64,000 bases of DNA from Nocardia concava NBRC 100430 (GCF_000308815.1 NZ_BAFX01000008.1:1-64000); one strand, 5' to 3'; counted from the stretch's first letter, positions 16,343 through 26,382 are shown. A program made the numbers and translations. Notes: generated by a model not told the origin, from the letters alone.

Positions 16343-17566
16343 ATGCGAATCCGCGAGCAGGCAAGGGATTCCGCGCCGCGGAACCCGACGAACCCCTATA
16401 TCCGGAACAGTGCCCGGCTGCGGGTGTTGGTGGTCGCCGAGTCCTTTCTTCCCCAGGTCAACGGCGTCACCAACTCCGTCCGGCGGGTGCTGGATCATCT
16501 GGCAGCCAAGGGCCACGAGGCCACCCTGGTCGCGCCGACCGGGCCCGAGAAGTACGCGGGCTTCCGCGTGCACGTGGTGCGCGGCGCGCGGCTTCCGTTC
16601 TATCGGGACTTCAGAATCGGACTCGAGACGCGGCGGCGGCTGCGCAAGATCATGCGCGAGTTCCGGCCCGATGTCGTGCATATCGCCTCCCCGGCGACGC
16701 TGGGCTATCAGGCGGCCAAGGTGGCGGGCGAACTCGGAGTGCCGACCGTCGCCATCTATCAGACCGATCTGGTGGGTTTCGCACTGCGCTACGACCTGCC
16801 CGGCGGTGTCCGAGCCATGACGGCGCTGACGCGGCGGATTCACCTGAAGGTGGATCGCACCCTCGCACCGTCCACCGCCAGCCTGCGCCAGCTGGAACTG
16901 ATGGGCGTTCCGGGGCTCGGCCGCTGGCCCCGCGGCGTCGATCTCCAGCAGTTCGGACCCTTTCGGCGCTCGGCGGAACTGCGAAAGCGCCTGGCCCCCA
17001 ACGGCGAAGCCCTGGTCGGCTATATCGGCCGCCTCGCGCCGGAGAAGGAGCTCGAGCTGCTGGCCCACCTGCGCGCGATCCCGAACCTCAAGCTGATCAT
17101 CGTGGGCGGCGGCCCCGAGGAGAAGCGGCTGCGAAAGCTGTTGCCGGACGCGGAGTTCCTGGGCGTCCTGCACGGTGAGGAACTGGCCGCGGCCTACGCC
17201 TCGCTGGATGTCTTCGTGCACACCGGTCGGCACGAAACCTATTGCCAGGCAGCGCAGGAGGCCCTCGCCTCCGGGGTGCCGGTGGTCGCGCCCAAGGCGG
17301 GCGGCCCCATCGACGTCATCAACCCCGGCGCCGGGTTCCTCTATCCGCCCGGCGACGCCGCGGCCATGACCGAGTTCGTCCGCCGCCTGATCGAGGATCC
17401 GGCGCTGCGTGAGCAGACCGCGGCCACCGCGGTGCGCAGCGTGCGCGACCGGTCCTGGGCGGCCGTCAACGACCTGCTCGTCCGGCACTACCGCGAGGTG
17501 ATCGCGGAACGGCTGCAACCAGATTCCGCGCCGGGCGAGATCCCGGCCACCAAGGAGGCATCCTGA
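16343..17566 (+). CDS. mgtA: GT4 glycosyltransferase, likely MgtA-like alpha-mannosyltransferase
   Basis: This 407-residue GT-B enzyme resembles mycobacterial MgtA, a GDP-mannose-dependent alpha-mannosyltransferase of lipoglycan synthesis. The N-terminal domain opens with LRVLVVAESFLPQVNGVTNSVRRVLDHL, the MgtA/PimB start. The C-terminal nucleotide-sugar domain carries GYIGRLAPEKELELL and HTGRHETYCQAAQEALASG, containing the family E-x7-E motif. ATG 16343 follows GGAGGGGACCG; about 30 basic residues precede the fold. It shares one nucleotide (TGATG) with the next gene, so the two form an operon. Acceptor and donor are inferred from family resemblance. Confidence 0.82.
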   Translation: MRIREQARDSAPRNPTNPYIRNSARLRVLVVAESFLPQVNGVTNSVRRVLDHLAAKGHEATLVAPTGPEKYAGFRVHVVRGARLPFYRDFRIGLETRRRLRKIMREFRPDVVHIASPATLGYQAAKVAGELGVPTVAIYQTDLVGFALRYDLPGGVRAMTALTRRIHLKVDRTLAPSTASLRQLELMGVPGLGRWPRGVDLQQFGPFRRSAELRKRLAPNGEALVGYIGRLAPEKELELLAHLRAIPNLKLIIVGGGPEEKRLRKLLPDAEFLGVLHGEELAAAYASLDVFVHTGRHETYCQAAQEALASGVPVVAPKAGGPIDVINPGAGFLYPPGDAAAMTEFVRRLIEDPALREQTAATAVRSVRDRSWAAVNDLLVRHYREVIAERLQPDSAPGEIPATKEAS

Positions 17567-19059
17567 TGCTCCGTATCTCCGTCATCGGCACCGGTTACCT
17601 GGGTGCCACCCACGCCGCGGGCATGGCCGAACTCGGCTTCGACGTGCTCGGCGTGGACAACAATCCGGCCAAGGCCGCGGCGCTGTCGGTGGGCAGGGTG
17701 CCCTTCCACGAGCCCGGGCTGCCGGAACTGCTGGCCGGACATGTCGCCGGTGGGCGGCTGCGCTTCGGCACCTCGCTGGTCGAGGCGGCCGAATTCGCCG
17801 ATGTGCATTTCCTCTGTGTCGGAACGCCGCCCGGGGTGAACGGGGCGGCGGATCTGTCGCAGCTGTACTCGGCGCTGGACGGGCTGGTGCCGCATCTGAC
17901 CCGCAACTGCCTGATCGTCGGCAAGTCGACGGTGCCGGTGGGCACGGCGGAGGCGCTGACCGCGCGCATCGCCGAGCTCGCGCCGGAGGGGATCTCGGTC
18001 GATCTGGCCTGGAATCCGGAGTTCCTGCGCGAGGGGCACGCGGTCTACGACACCCTGCATCCGAACCGGCTCGTCTTCGGCGTCACCACACCGGACGCGG
18101 AATGGGCGCTGCGACAGGTCTATTCGACGCCTATCGCGGCGGGCTCGCCGGTGGTGATCACCAACCTGCCGACCGCGGAACTGATCAAGGTGTCCGCGAA
18201 TGCCTTTCTGGCGACCAAGATTTCGTTCATCAATGCCATGGCCGAGCTGTGCGACCTCACCGGCGCGGACGTGACGCTGCTGGCGGAGGCGCTCGGGCAC
18301 GACGACCGGATCGGCCGGAAGTTCCTCGGCGCGGGCCTCGGCTACGGCGGCGGCTGTCTGCCGAAGGATGTGCGGGCGTTGATCGCTCGCGCCACCGAGC
18401 TCGGCGCGGGGGAGTCGGTGGAGTTCCTGCGAGATGTCGACGCCATCAACCTGCGCCGACGGGAGCGGGTGGTCGAGGAGACCCTCGCCCTGCTCGGTGG
18501 CGGGCGGCGGCCCGTCGGCCGGGTCGGCGTGCTGGGTGCGGCATTCAAGCCGCTCTCGGATGACGTCCGCGATTCACCGGCTCTGGATGTGGCGCGGCGG
18601 CTGCATGCCGCCGGTGTCGAGGTGACCGTATTCGACCCCGCCGCAACGGGTCCCGCACGTGCCGTGGCTCCGCAGCTGGTGTTCGCGGCCACCCCGGCCG
18701 CCGCGCTGCACGAGGCGGATGTGGTGCTGCATCTGACCGAGTGGCGCGAATTCCGTGAGCTGGACCCGGTTTTCCTGCGCACGGTGGCGCGGGGACGGGT
18801 AATCATCGACGCCCGCAACACACTCGACCCGGAGCCGTGGCTGGCCGCGGGCTGGGATTTCCGGGCCCTGGGCCGCCTGGTGGAGCCGCGCACGGCCGCC
18901 GGGCGCATGGGTGCCCCGGTGGGGACCAGTTATCCCGCTGTGGCCGTCCGTGATACGGCTGCGGACCCGGCGCGGGCCTTGATCCCGGATCCGGCGCGGG
19001 CACTGCCCCAGCCGTCTCCGCTGACCCGTTTGCGAGCCCGCGTCCGCCGCACCGCGTAA
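17566..19059 (+). CDS. ugd: UDP-glucose/GDP-mannose 6-dehydrogenase family protein
   Basis: This 497-residue enzyme should oxidise a nucleotide sugar to its uronic acid with two NAD, supplying cell-envelope glycans. Domain order is normal: Rossmann fold ISVIGTGYLGATHAAGMAELGFDV, FLCVGTPPGVNGAADLS, central NPEFLREGHAV and ELIKVSANAFLATKISFINAMAELCD, catalytic Cys in GYGGGCLPKD, then a C-terminal domain from about 315 (GVLGAAFKPLSDDVRDSPALDVA). The tail after about 435 is Pro/Arg-rich and longer than usual. Translation is coupled to the upstream glycosyltransferase (TGATG). The exact sugar cannot be told from sequence alone. Confidence 0.9.
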   Translation: MLRISVIGTGYLGATHAAGMAELGFDVLGVDNNPAKAAALSVGRVPFHEPGLPELLAGHVAGGRLRFGTSLVEAAEFADVHFLCVGTPPGVNGAADLSQLYSALDGLVPHLTRNCLIVGKSTVPVGTAEALTARIAELAPEGISVDLAWNPEFLREGHAVYDTLHPNRLVFGVTTPDAEWALRQVYSTPIAAGSPVVITNLPTAELIKVSANAFLATKISFINAMAELCDLTGADVTLLAEALGHDDRIGRKFLGAGLGYGGGCLPKDVRALIARATELGAGESVEFLRDVDAINLRRRERVVEETLALLGGGRRPVGRVGVLGAAFKPLSDDVRDSPALDVARRLHAAGVEVTVFDPAATGPARAVAPQLVFAATPAAALHEADVVLHLTEWREFRELDPVFLRTVARGRVIIDARNTLDPEPWLAAGWDFRALGRLVEPRTAAGRMGAPVGTSYPAVAVRDTAADPARALIPDPARALPQPSPLTRLRARVRRTA

Positions 19060-19075
19060 GAACTTTCAGACCGAT

Positions 19076-19115
19076 GACTCGGGCCGGGGCAGTAGCCCCG
19101 GCCCGAGTCGTTTTC
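19076..19115 (+). terminator. Intrinsic terminator of mgtA-ugd
   Basis: A 15-bp perfect stem (GACTCGGGCCGGGGC / GCCCCGGCCCGAGTC) with loop AGTA is followed by GTTTTCC, 16 nt after the ugd stop. Confidence 0.9.
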
Positions 19116-19279
19116 CCGATCTTGCGCTCAATTCTCCCGATCTTGCCCACAATGCCGGGGGCGCTGGAAATTCATACGTCACGGGTATGTGATTCCAGCT
19201 TCACGATTTTGGTCCTGACGGACCGCTTGGCATGTAACTATGGCCCTGTTTCCGGCTGGAACTCTGGTTAGGAGTGTTC

Positions 19280-20218
19280 GTGACTGGGGTGGGGCAGGTA
19301 GCCGCGCGCGCGATCGGATTGATCGGGCTCGTGATGCTGGCTGTCGTGGCACTGCGCGGATACATCCCAGGAACCGGCGGGCCTTCCACACCGCATCCGT
19401 CGTCGGCGGTCTCACTGGCCCTGATGCCGGTGCTGCTACTGGTGTCGATGGTGATTCTGATTGCCGGAGTCATCAACAGCCAGCATCGCCTGCCCCTGGC
19501 CATGCCCGAACCCGACCGCGAGAACACCCTGCGCGGACCGGGATTGCGGCGGATCGGGCTGATGGTGCTGATCGCCATCGCCGCCCTGGCCCTGATCGTC
19601 ACCGCGGTGGTGTCGGTGTATCTGGTGACGCCCGAGCGGCAGAGCGAGGTCGGACAGGCCCCCACGGCCGCGCCCACCGGGACCGAACTGCCGACGGAAA
19701 CCGTTGCGCGGACCCCGGATACGGTGTCCTCCCCGCCGCTGTCCGGCACCGCGCTGCTGCTCGTCGGCATTGCCGCGGGTGTGCTGGTGCTGGTCGCCAT
19801 GGCCGGATTGGTCGTGGTGGCGGTGAGCTCCAATCGCTCGCCCTCGCTCTCGCGCACCCCGCTGCCGCAGCCCACGCCGGCCGAGGCGGTATCGCTGGCC
19901 AAGGTGGCGGAGATGGGCCTGGCGGCCATGATCGCGCCGGGTCAGGATCCGCGCACCGCCATCATCGCCTGCTACGTGGCCATGGAAAGCGGTCTGGCAC
20001 AGGCGCGGGAGGTCGCGCCGTTGGCCTCGGACACCCCGTCCGAGGTGCTGGCGCGCGCCTTCGACCGCGGCTTCCTGCGCGACGCGTCGGCCCGGGAACT
20101 GGTGGCGCTGTTCGAGGAGGCCCGCTTCAGCCCGCACTCCATGCTGGAGTGGCAGCGGATGCGGGCCGAGCAGCTGCTGCGTATCGTATTGGCTGATCTG
20201 CAGGGGCAGGCGGCATGA
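19280..20218 (+). CDS. DUF4129-domain membrane protein
   Basis: This 312-residue protein shows three clear transmembrane helices: near the N-terminus, at about 45-65, and at about 95-115. A Pro/Thr-rich extracytoplasmic stretch and a fourth helix (LLVGIAAGVLVLVAMAGLVVV) follow. The C-terminal cytoplasmic part (about 215-312; TAIIACYVAMESGLAQA, then TPSEVLARAFDRGFL and LVALFEEARFSPHSM) matches DUF4129, usually linked to transglutaminase-like/MoxR/DUF58 clusters. GTG 19280 was chosen because AGGAG lies about 6 nt upstream. It heads the five-gene cluster to 23543; the biochemical role is unknown. Confidence 0.82.
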   Translation: MTGVGQVAARAIGLIGLVMLAVVALRGYIPGTGGPSTPHPSSAVSLALMPVLLLVSMVILIAGVINSQHRLPLAMPEPDRENTLRGPGLRRIGLMVLIAIAALALIVTAVVSVYLVTPERQSEVGQAPTAAPTGTELPTETVARTPDTVSSPPLSGTALLLVGIAAGVLVLVAMAGLVVVAVSSNRSPSLSRTPLPQPTPAEAVSLAKVAEMGLAAMIAPGQDPRTAIIACYVAMESGLAQAREVAPLASDTPSEVLARAFDRGFLRDASARELVALFEEARFSPHSMLEWQRMRAEQLLRIVLADLQGQAA

Positions 20219-20267
20219 AAACTGTTGTCGGGCAATGGCTCCCGTGGAACCGGACGGGGGACCGGCG

Positions 20268-20771
20268 ATGAATCGGATCGTGATCGTGGTGGGGGCGCTG
20301 GCGCTAGCCGCACTGTTCGAGGTGCTCGCCTACGGCAATCAGCGCGACACCCTGCTGGCGATCTCCGGTGTGCCCGTGGCCGGTGCGCTGGGGTTGCTGG
20401 TGTGGTCGCTGGTGGAGCGGGCGCGGCGGCTGACCCCGCCGGATCCGGACGACAACGATATCGACAACGGCCCGGCCGAGATGCTGCGCCGCTGGCAGGC
20501 GCGCGCTCAGATGCTGGCCGAACGGTCCGAGGGTTCGCGCGCCGACTGGGATCGGCACCTGCGGCCCCTGCTGGCCAAGGAATTCGAGCTGACCAGCGGG
20601 CACCGGATGGCCAAGAACCGGCGCGCGCTGGAGGTGGCGGGACAGCTGCAGTTCGGCCCCGAACTGTGGCGCTGGGTGGATCCGGCCAACTCGGCGCTGC
20701 GCGATCAGGTCAATCGCGCACCCGGGCGCGCGGCCTTGGACGAGATCCTGCGCCGGTTACAGAACATGTGA
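20268..20771 (+). CDS. Small membrane protein of the MoxR/DUF58 cluster
   Basis: This 167-residue protein has two N-terminal hydrophobic helices (about residues 3-20 and 31-50) and a charged cytoplasmic domain ending in RRLQNM. Blocks such as LTSGHRMAKNRRALEVAGQLQFGPELWRWVDP resemble conserved hypothetical proteins found between DUF4129 and MoxR genes in mycolic-acid actinobacteria. ATG 20268 follows GGACGGGGGACC. It lies 49 nt after the DUF4129 gene and 20 nt before moxR, so co-transcription is likely. Confidence 0.75.
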   Translation: MNRIVIVVGALALAALFEVLAYGNQRDTLLAISGVPVAGALGLLVWSLVERARRLTPPDPDDNDIDNGPAEMLRRWQARAQMLAERSEGSRADWDRHLRPLLAKEFELTSGHRMAKNRRALEVAGQLQFGPELWRWVDPANSALRDQVNRAPGRAALDEILRRLQNM

Positions 20772-20791
20772 GATGAGATGCGAGACATGCG

Positions 20792-21754
<963 letters not shown>

Positions 21755-21808
21755 GGTTCGAATGCCTGACAGAGCTGATCGGATGATCGCGGCCCCGGCG
21801 GAGCGGCC

Positions 21809-23083
21809 GTGAAGCATCGCGATACGAGCGCCACGGTCGAGGCCGAACTGCGTTGGCGTCCGGCGCCTTTGGTGTTCATGCTGGCGGCGGTGTCGGCGCC
21901 CGCCTTGGTGCTGGCGCTGGTGCTCGGCAAATGGCAGCTGGTGGTGTTCGCCGCGCCCCTGCTCGGCGTGCTGGCGACCGCGCCATTGCAGCAGTCGCGC
22001 ACCAGGATTCAGGTGGACGGTGCGGGGGTGCTGCGCTGTTTCGAGACCGAGGAGGTGGTGCTGGCCGCCGCGGCGTTCGTGGAGAGCGGGCACGCGCTGC
22101 TGCGGCTGCATCCGGAACCGCTGCGCAGCATGGAGGTTCACGTCGAGGAGACGGTGGACTCCGGGCCCGCGCCCGCGGGTCTGCGGCTGGCGCTGTCCGC
22201 GCCGCGCTGGGGCCGGTACCCGGTGCCGATGCGGGTGACCGCGCTGAGCCCCGCCGGGCTGGCCGTCGCCTCGGTGCGGCTGCCCGCGGGCGAGGTGTAC
22301 GTCTATCCGATCACCGATCCGCAGCGAATGCGGTTGCCGCGCACCGAACTACCCGAGCGCATGGGCACCCACCTGACGCGGCGGCACGGGCCCGGCGTGG
22401 AGTACGCCGATATCCGCGCCTACACGCCCGGCGATCAACTGCGCACGGTGAACTGGCCGGTCAGCGCGCGGCGCGGACAACTGTTCGTGACCGAGCGGTT
22501 CACCAACCGGGCCGCGGATGTCGTTGTGCTGGTGGACACTTCACTCCAGGCGCCCGGACCCGCGTCCGACTCGCTGGAGCTGTCTGTGCGCGGCGCCGCG
22601 CAGGTCGCCCAGTCCGCGCTGCAGGCCGGTGACCGCACCGCCGTGGTCTGCCTCGGCCGCACCCCGCGCTGGCTGCGACCGGATATCGGCCGCCGCCAGT
22701 TCTACCGGATCGTGGACACCGTGCTCGATGTCGGCGACGAGCACATCGTCATGCAGGGCACGCTCGCGCCGCATGCCGCCGTCCCGATCGGCGCGGTGGT
22801 CGTGGCCTTCTCGACCCTGCTCGACACCCAATTTGCCCTGGCGCTCATCGATCTCCGCAAGCGCGGGCACGTCGTGGTGGTCATCGACGTGCTGCGGGGC
22901 ACGCCCTTCGGCCCGGAACTCGACCCCACCCTGGCCCGCATGTGGCAGCTCGAGCGCAGCTCGATGTACCGCGATATGGGCACGGTCGGCGTGGACATCG
23001 TGTCCTGGCCCGAGGACACCCGCCTCGACCAGGTCATGCGCCTGCTGCCCGAACACCGCCGCACCGTGCGGGTCCGGCGATGA
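21809..23083 (+). CDS. DUF58-domain protein, MoxR partner
   Basis: This 424-residue protein has two adjacent transmembrane helices (about 22-60) and a C-terminal DUF58 region with the hallmark HGPGVEYADIRAYTPGDQLRTVNW followed by AARRGQLFVTERF-like sequence and a VWA-like segment beginning ADVVVLVDTSLQAPG. The DxSxx of a VWA metal site is only partly present (DTSLQ). GTG 21809 follows the MoxR stop after 54 nt. With MoxR and DUF4129 it probably forms a membrane-associated maturation or stress module. Confidence 0.85.
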   Translation: MKHRDTSATVEAELRWRPAPLVFMLAAVSAPALVLALVLGKWQLVVFAAPLLGVLATAPLQQSRTRIQVDGAGVLRCFETEEVVLAAAAFVESGHALLRLHPEPLRSMEVHVEETVDSGPAPAGLRLALSAPRWGRYPVPMRVTALSPAGLAVASVRLPAGEVYVYPITDPQRMRLPRTELPERMGTHLTRRHGPGVEYADIRAYTPGDQLRTVNWPVSARRGQLFVTERFTNRAADVVVLVDTSLQAPGPASDSLELSVRGAAQVAQSALQAGDRTAVVCLGRTPRWLRPDIGRRQFYRIVDTVLDVGDEHIVMQGTLAPHAAVPIGAVVVAFSTLLDTQFALALIDLRKRGHVVVVIDVLRGTPFGPELDPTLARMWQLERSSMYRDMGTVGVDIVSWPEDTRLDQVMRLLPEHRRTVRVRR

Positions 23084-23111
23084 GGCGGGGCGCTGGGATG
23101 GAGGTGCGCGC

Positions 23112-23543
23112 ATGACCAGGTTCCTGGCCGTCCTGTCCGGCCTGCTGCTCACGGCCGCGGTGGCGATCGTGCTGCCCTGGGCCGCGATTCCCGTGGCCGC
23201 CTTGGCCGTGGCGGGCTGGCGATGGCGGGTCTGCGCCGTGCTCGCCGCGCTGGCGGCCATGGGTGTGGTGGCCTGGATCGGGACCGGCGCCGTGGTGGCC
23301 GGCGGCATCGGACTGGTGGTGACCACCTATCTGCTGCACACGGCCACCGTGTCGGCTCCGGTCGGGGTGGTGCCGACCACGCTGCCGTCGGTGGCCGGCG
23401 CGCTGATGTTCACCGTCGCGGCCGGCGCGGCGACCGTCCTGCCCGCCGGACTGTCGTGGGTGCCGCTGCTCGCGCCGTTCACCGTGATCATGTTGTACGC
23501 CTTGCTGGTTCGAGGTCTGGTGGACGACCGGGCGCGCGGCTGA
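23112..23543 (+). CDS. Small four-helix membrane protein ending the MoxR/DUF58 cluster
   Basis: This 143-residue protein is almost wholly hydrophobic, with four predicted transmembrane helices at about 5-35, 40-75, 85-110 and 112-130, and a short acidic/basic tail. No enzyme motif was seen. ATG 23112 has GGAGG about 8 nt upstream, 28 nt after the DUF58 stop, which supports membership of the operon. Confidence 0.75.
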   Translation: MTRFLAVLSGLLLTAAVAIVLPWAAIPVAALAVAGWRWRVCAVLAALAAMGVVAWIGTGAVVAGGIGLVVTTYLLHTATVSAPVGVVPTTLPSVAGALMFTVAAGAATVLPAGLSWVPLLAPFTVIMLYALLVRGLVDDRARG

Positions 23544-23614
23544 GGGCGGCGGACCCGCCGGGGCGCGGCGAAAATCGCTTCGAATCCGGCTGCGGGAGTG
23601 GTCTACTCGCGCGC

Positions 23615-24160
23615 ATGGAAGAGAAGCAATTGGTCAAGACCTCGAAGCGATTGTCGAGGCATCTGCGGCACGCGCCCGAGGAGATCGGCCTGGTCCTGGA
23701 CTCCGCCGGATGGGTGGAGGTTTCGGAGCTGCTGTCGGCCCTGGGTCGGCACGGCCGCGTCCTCACCCGGCCCGAACTCGACGAGGTGGTGGCGCGGAAC
23801 AACAAGCGCCGCTTCGAATTCGATGCCACGGGCACCCGGATCCGCGCGAGTCAGGGGCACAGCGTCATCGTCGACCTGGAGTACCGGGCGAGTACACCGC
23901 CCGATCTGCTGTACCACGGCACCGTCGGCGTGGCACTGCCCGGAATCCGCGCGGAGGGTCTGAAGCCCATGCGCCGCCACGACGTCCACCTGTCCGCGGA
24001 TATGGAGACCGCCGTCAAGGTGGGGTCGCGGCGTGGAAAGCCCGTGGTGCTGACCGTGGATGCCGCGGCCATGCACCGCGACGGGCACGTTTTCCGGGTC
24101 AGCACCAACGGGGTCTGGTTGGTGGCCGCGGTCCCGCCCGAGTACCTGTCCGGCCTCTGA
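23615..24160 (+). CDS. kptA: RNA 2'-phosphotransferase, Tpt1/KptA family
   Basis: This 181-residue enzyme transfers the 2'-phosphate from RNA splice junctions to NAD in eukaryotes; bacterial homologues have the activity but an uncertain role. Visible family blocks are KRLSRHLRHAPEEIGLVLDSAGWVEVSELL, FDATGTRIRASQGHS, LYHGTV, RRHDVHLSADMETAVKVGSRRGKPVVLTVDA, and FRVSTNGVWLVAAVPPEYL. These contain the Arg/His/Arg/Arg catalytic set. Length is standard. ATG 23615 begins at the conserved N-terminus. No splicing or ligase partner is next to it. Confidence 0.93.
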   Translation: MEEKQLVKTSKRLSRHLRHAPEEIGLVLDSAGWVEVSELLSALGRHGRVLTRPELDEVVARNNKRRFEFDATGTRIRASQGHSVIVDLEYRASTPPDLLYHGTVGVALPGIRAEGLKPMRRHDVHLSADMETAVKVGSRRGKPVVLTVDAAAMHRDGHVFRVSTNGVWLVAAVPPEYLSGL

Positions 24161-24211
24161 GCTGCCGGTTCGGGCTCGGTGCGGCCTGCGGCCACCGGGT
24201 GGGTGAGATGG

Positions 24212-24559
24212 TTACTGCAGGGCGGGGGGCATGCGGGTCGGCTTGATGCGGCCCGCGTCGATGAGTGCCCGGAATGCCGCGGCTTTGCGCTCGCATTCGG
24301 CGACCACGCAGCGGCGGTGCTGCTGCATGGTGCGATGGGCTTCCTGGACATCCAGTGGATGGTCCGGCGCGAGGTGCGACCAGGCGGATGGATCGCCGGT
24401 TGCCAGCGCTAATGTGCTGTGCTCGTTGTTGATTCGTTCCCGGATCCGATCTACGGAGAGCCGGTCCGGATCTTGTTGGGGGTGGTGCAGGCTCATAAAG
24501 GCAATCGTCATGATCACGAGCGCTGCGAGAGTGGCCGTGAACACTTGCCAGGCGGCCAT
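24212..24559 (-). CDS. Small secreted or membrane-anchored hypothetical protein
   Basis: This 115-residue protein was not recognised. Residues 1-22 form an N-terminal hydrophobic helix (signal anchor); the rest is hydrophilic with helical, charged sequence and two Cys-free His pairs, and a CVVAEC motif near residue 85 could form a disulfide. GGAGAAGG precedes ATG 24559, which favours this strand over the antisense ORF. It is divergent from the AraC-type gene at 24631 across a 71-bp promoter region. Confidence 0.65.
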   Translation of the reverse strand: MAAWQVFTATLAALVIMTIAFMSLHHPQQDPDRLSVDRIRERINNEHSTLALATGDPSAWSHLAPDHPLDVQEAHRTMQQHRRCVVAECERKAAAFRALIDAGRIKPTRMPPALQ

Positions 24560-24630
24560 TGGCTCACCTTCTCCATGTCTATCGGTTGTAGTCAGCTAGT
24601 TATTCAGTTGGTTAGCTAGATATTCACCGT

Positions 24631-25788
24631 ATGTCTGAAGACGTTACGCCTCCAGCGCGTCCTGGGTCAGAAACAATCGAATTTCGGCCGCTTTCAGCAA
24701 CTTCCCCGTTCGTTCCGCCCCCTGGCACGCTGAAAGTTTGCGACCATTTCGGTGTGACGGAAGGTCAGGGTCAACTGCGCTCCATCACCAGTGCGGCGCT
24801 TCTTGTCGAGTTCGCGGTGGCACGCGGCCTCGCCACGCCCGATCTCTTGCGCCACACCGGGATTCGTGATCGTGATCTGATGGACTCCACGGCCGAGATC
24901 ACGCTCTCGCAGGAGCTGGCCCTGATGCGCAATGTCGTGGCCGGAGTCGGGGATGAGCCCGGTATGGGCCTTATGGCCGGATTGCTGTGTCACCCACCGA
25001 GTCTCGGCGTGCTCGGCTTCGCGCTCATGAGCTGTCCCACCGTGCGCGACGCCGTGGATCTGGCGCTGCGCTACGCGGATCTGTCCTTCACCGTGGCCCG
25101 CCACCATCTGGTCATCACCGGCGACGACGTCTCCATCGTGCGCGACGACAGCGGCGTGCCGCGCGAGGTGCGGCGTTTCGCGGTGGAGCGGGATGTGGCC
25201 GCCATCTGGACCATTCAGCAGGACGTCATGCCCATGCGCCCGCCCATCACCCGGGTCGCGGTGGCGTTCCCGCCGCATCCGGTCTACGAGATGTTCGGGG
25301 CCATGCTCGGCGTCGAGGAGGTCGTCTTCAACGCGCCCCGCTCGGTGGTCACCGGACCGTCCAGTATTCAGCATTTGCAACTGCCCCAGGCGAATACGGC
25401 CACCGCGCGCTTCTACGAGCAGCAGTGCGCCGAACTCATGCAGCGCCGCAAGCGTCGCCAGGGCATCAGCGGCCAGGTCCGCCAGCTGCTCATCTCGCGC
25501 GGCGGCATAGCGGACCAATCACACATAGCCGCCGAATTGGACGTCAGCGTTCGCACCCTTCGCCGCCGCCTCGCCGACGAGGGCACGACATTCCGCGAAC
25601 TGTCCACGGAGACGGTCGGTCTGCTGGCCGAGGAGCTCCTGGTGGCCGGAATGACGGTGGAACAGGCCGCGATCCGCCTGGGGTACGCCAGCGTCTCGGC
25701 GTTCACCTCCGCCTTCCGGGGCTGGAAGGGGCAATCGCCGGGCCAGTTCGCGCGGGAGAACCGCGGCCGGGTCTCGGTCCGCGTGTAG
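24631..25788 (+). CDS. AraC-family regulator with arabinose-binding-like N-terminal domain
   Basis: This 385-residue protein has the architecture of the OruR/ArgR-like AraC group: a ligand-sensing domain (about 50-240; CPTVRDAVDLALRYADLSF) and a C-terminal double helix-turn-helix (about 285-380). DNA-binding hallmarks are IAAELDVSVRTLRRRLADEGTTFRELSTE and AIRLGYASVSAFTSAFRGWKGQSPGQF. The first 45 residues are a polar extension. ATG 24631 has no clear Shine-Dalgarno sequence. Repeats of TTAGCTAG/AGCTAGTTATTC type lie just upstream and may be binding sites. Targets are unknown. Confidence 0.87.
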   Translation: MSEDVTPPARPGSETIEFRPLSATSPFVPPPGTLKVCDHFGVTEGQGQLRSITSAALLVEFAVARGLATPDLLRHTGIRDRDLMDSTAEITLSQELALMRNVVAGVGDEPGMGLMAGLLCHPPSLGVLGFALMSCPTVRDAVDLALRYADLSFTVARHHLVITGDDVSIVRDDSGVPREVRRFAVERDVAAIWTIQQDVMPMRPPITRVAVAFPPHPVYEMFGAMLGVEEVVFNAPRSVVTGPSSIQHLQLPQANTATARFYEQQCAELMQRRKRRQGISGQVRQLLISRGGIADQSHIAAELDVSVRTLRRRLADEGTTFRELSTETVGLLAEELLVAGMTVEQAAIRLGYASVSAFTSAFRGWKGQSPGQFARENRGRVSVRV

Positions 25789-25792
25789 CTCG

Positions 25793-26032
25793 TCAGCCCT
25801 TCAGCGCAGCGGCAAGGTCGGCATTGGTGGGTTCGATGAGCACCTGCCCGCCCGGCAACACGATCACCGGAATGTTCTTCCGCCCACCCGCGATCTCGAT
25901 GGCCCGGTCCCGCGCGGTCTCGTCGTCCTCCACGTTGATCTCGGTGAACGCCACCCCGTTCTCCCGAAACCACACCTTCGCCCGCCGACAATCCCCACAC
26001 CAGTCGGCCCCGTACATCACCACCTCGTCCAT
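25793..26032 (-). CDS. Glutaredoxin-like protein, mycoredoxin family
   Basis: This 79-residue thioredoxin-fold protein has the redox motif CGDC near residue 12 (YGADWCGDCRRAKVWF) and the cis-Pro segment NIPVIVLPGG. Actinobacterial glutaredoxin-like proteins of this size act as mycoredoxins, reducing mycothiol-mixed disulfides. ATG 26032 is the first residue of the usual fold; the longer upstream frame is unlikely. It is convergent with the AraC gene (4-nt gap) and divergent from the DUF433 gene. Confidence 0.87.
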   Translation of the reverse strand: MDEVVMYGADWCGDCRRAKVWFRENGVAFTEINVEDDETARDRAIEIAGGRKNIPVIVLPGGQVLIEPTNADLAAALKG

Positions 26033-26163
26033 ACCCCCGACTCTGCCACACCCCGTGTACCGACCCCCGCGGACAAGCCCGACCGCCCAGTCCTCACACC
26101 CCACAGACCTGCGCAATCCCTACCTCAGAGTTCGATTACATCCCGCCCCTACCGTTGCTGGAC

Positions 26164-26382
26164 ATGGCCTTCCTCCACCGCATCACCATCGACCCCCGCA
26201 TCTGCCACGGCGAACCCATAATCCAAGGCACCCACTACCCGGTCTCCCTCCTGATAGACCTCCTCCACAGCGGAGTCACCCCCACTGAAATCCTCACCGA
26301 CTGCCCCGGCCTCACCCGAGAAGACCTGGTAGCCGCCCTCCACTACGCCGCCCTCCCGTCCTCCCTCCCTCATGCCTCCTGA
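26164..26382 (+). CDS. DUF433 family small protein (antitoxin-like)
   Basis: This 72-residue protein matches DUF433: FLHRITIDPRICHGEPIIQGTHYPVSLLIDLLHSGVTPTEILTDCP-type sequence followed by LTREDLVAALHYAA. The family has an HTH-like fold and is often encoded beside PIN-type toxins. No toxin gene follows: a 66-bp repeat begins 3 bp after the stop, so a partner may have been lost or never existed here. ATG 26164 was chosen over an upstream TTG; no ribosome-binding site is seen. Confidence 0.78.
   Translation: MAFLHRITIDPRICHGEPIIQGTHYPVSLLIDLLHSGVTPTEILTDCPGLTREDLVAALHYAALPSSLPHAS

Noticed and set aside
24231..24599. Plus-strand 122-codon ORF
   Set aside because: The opposite-strand gene has a signal anchor and a good ribosome-binding site; this frame has neither.
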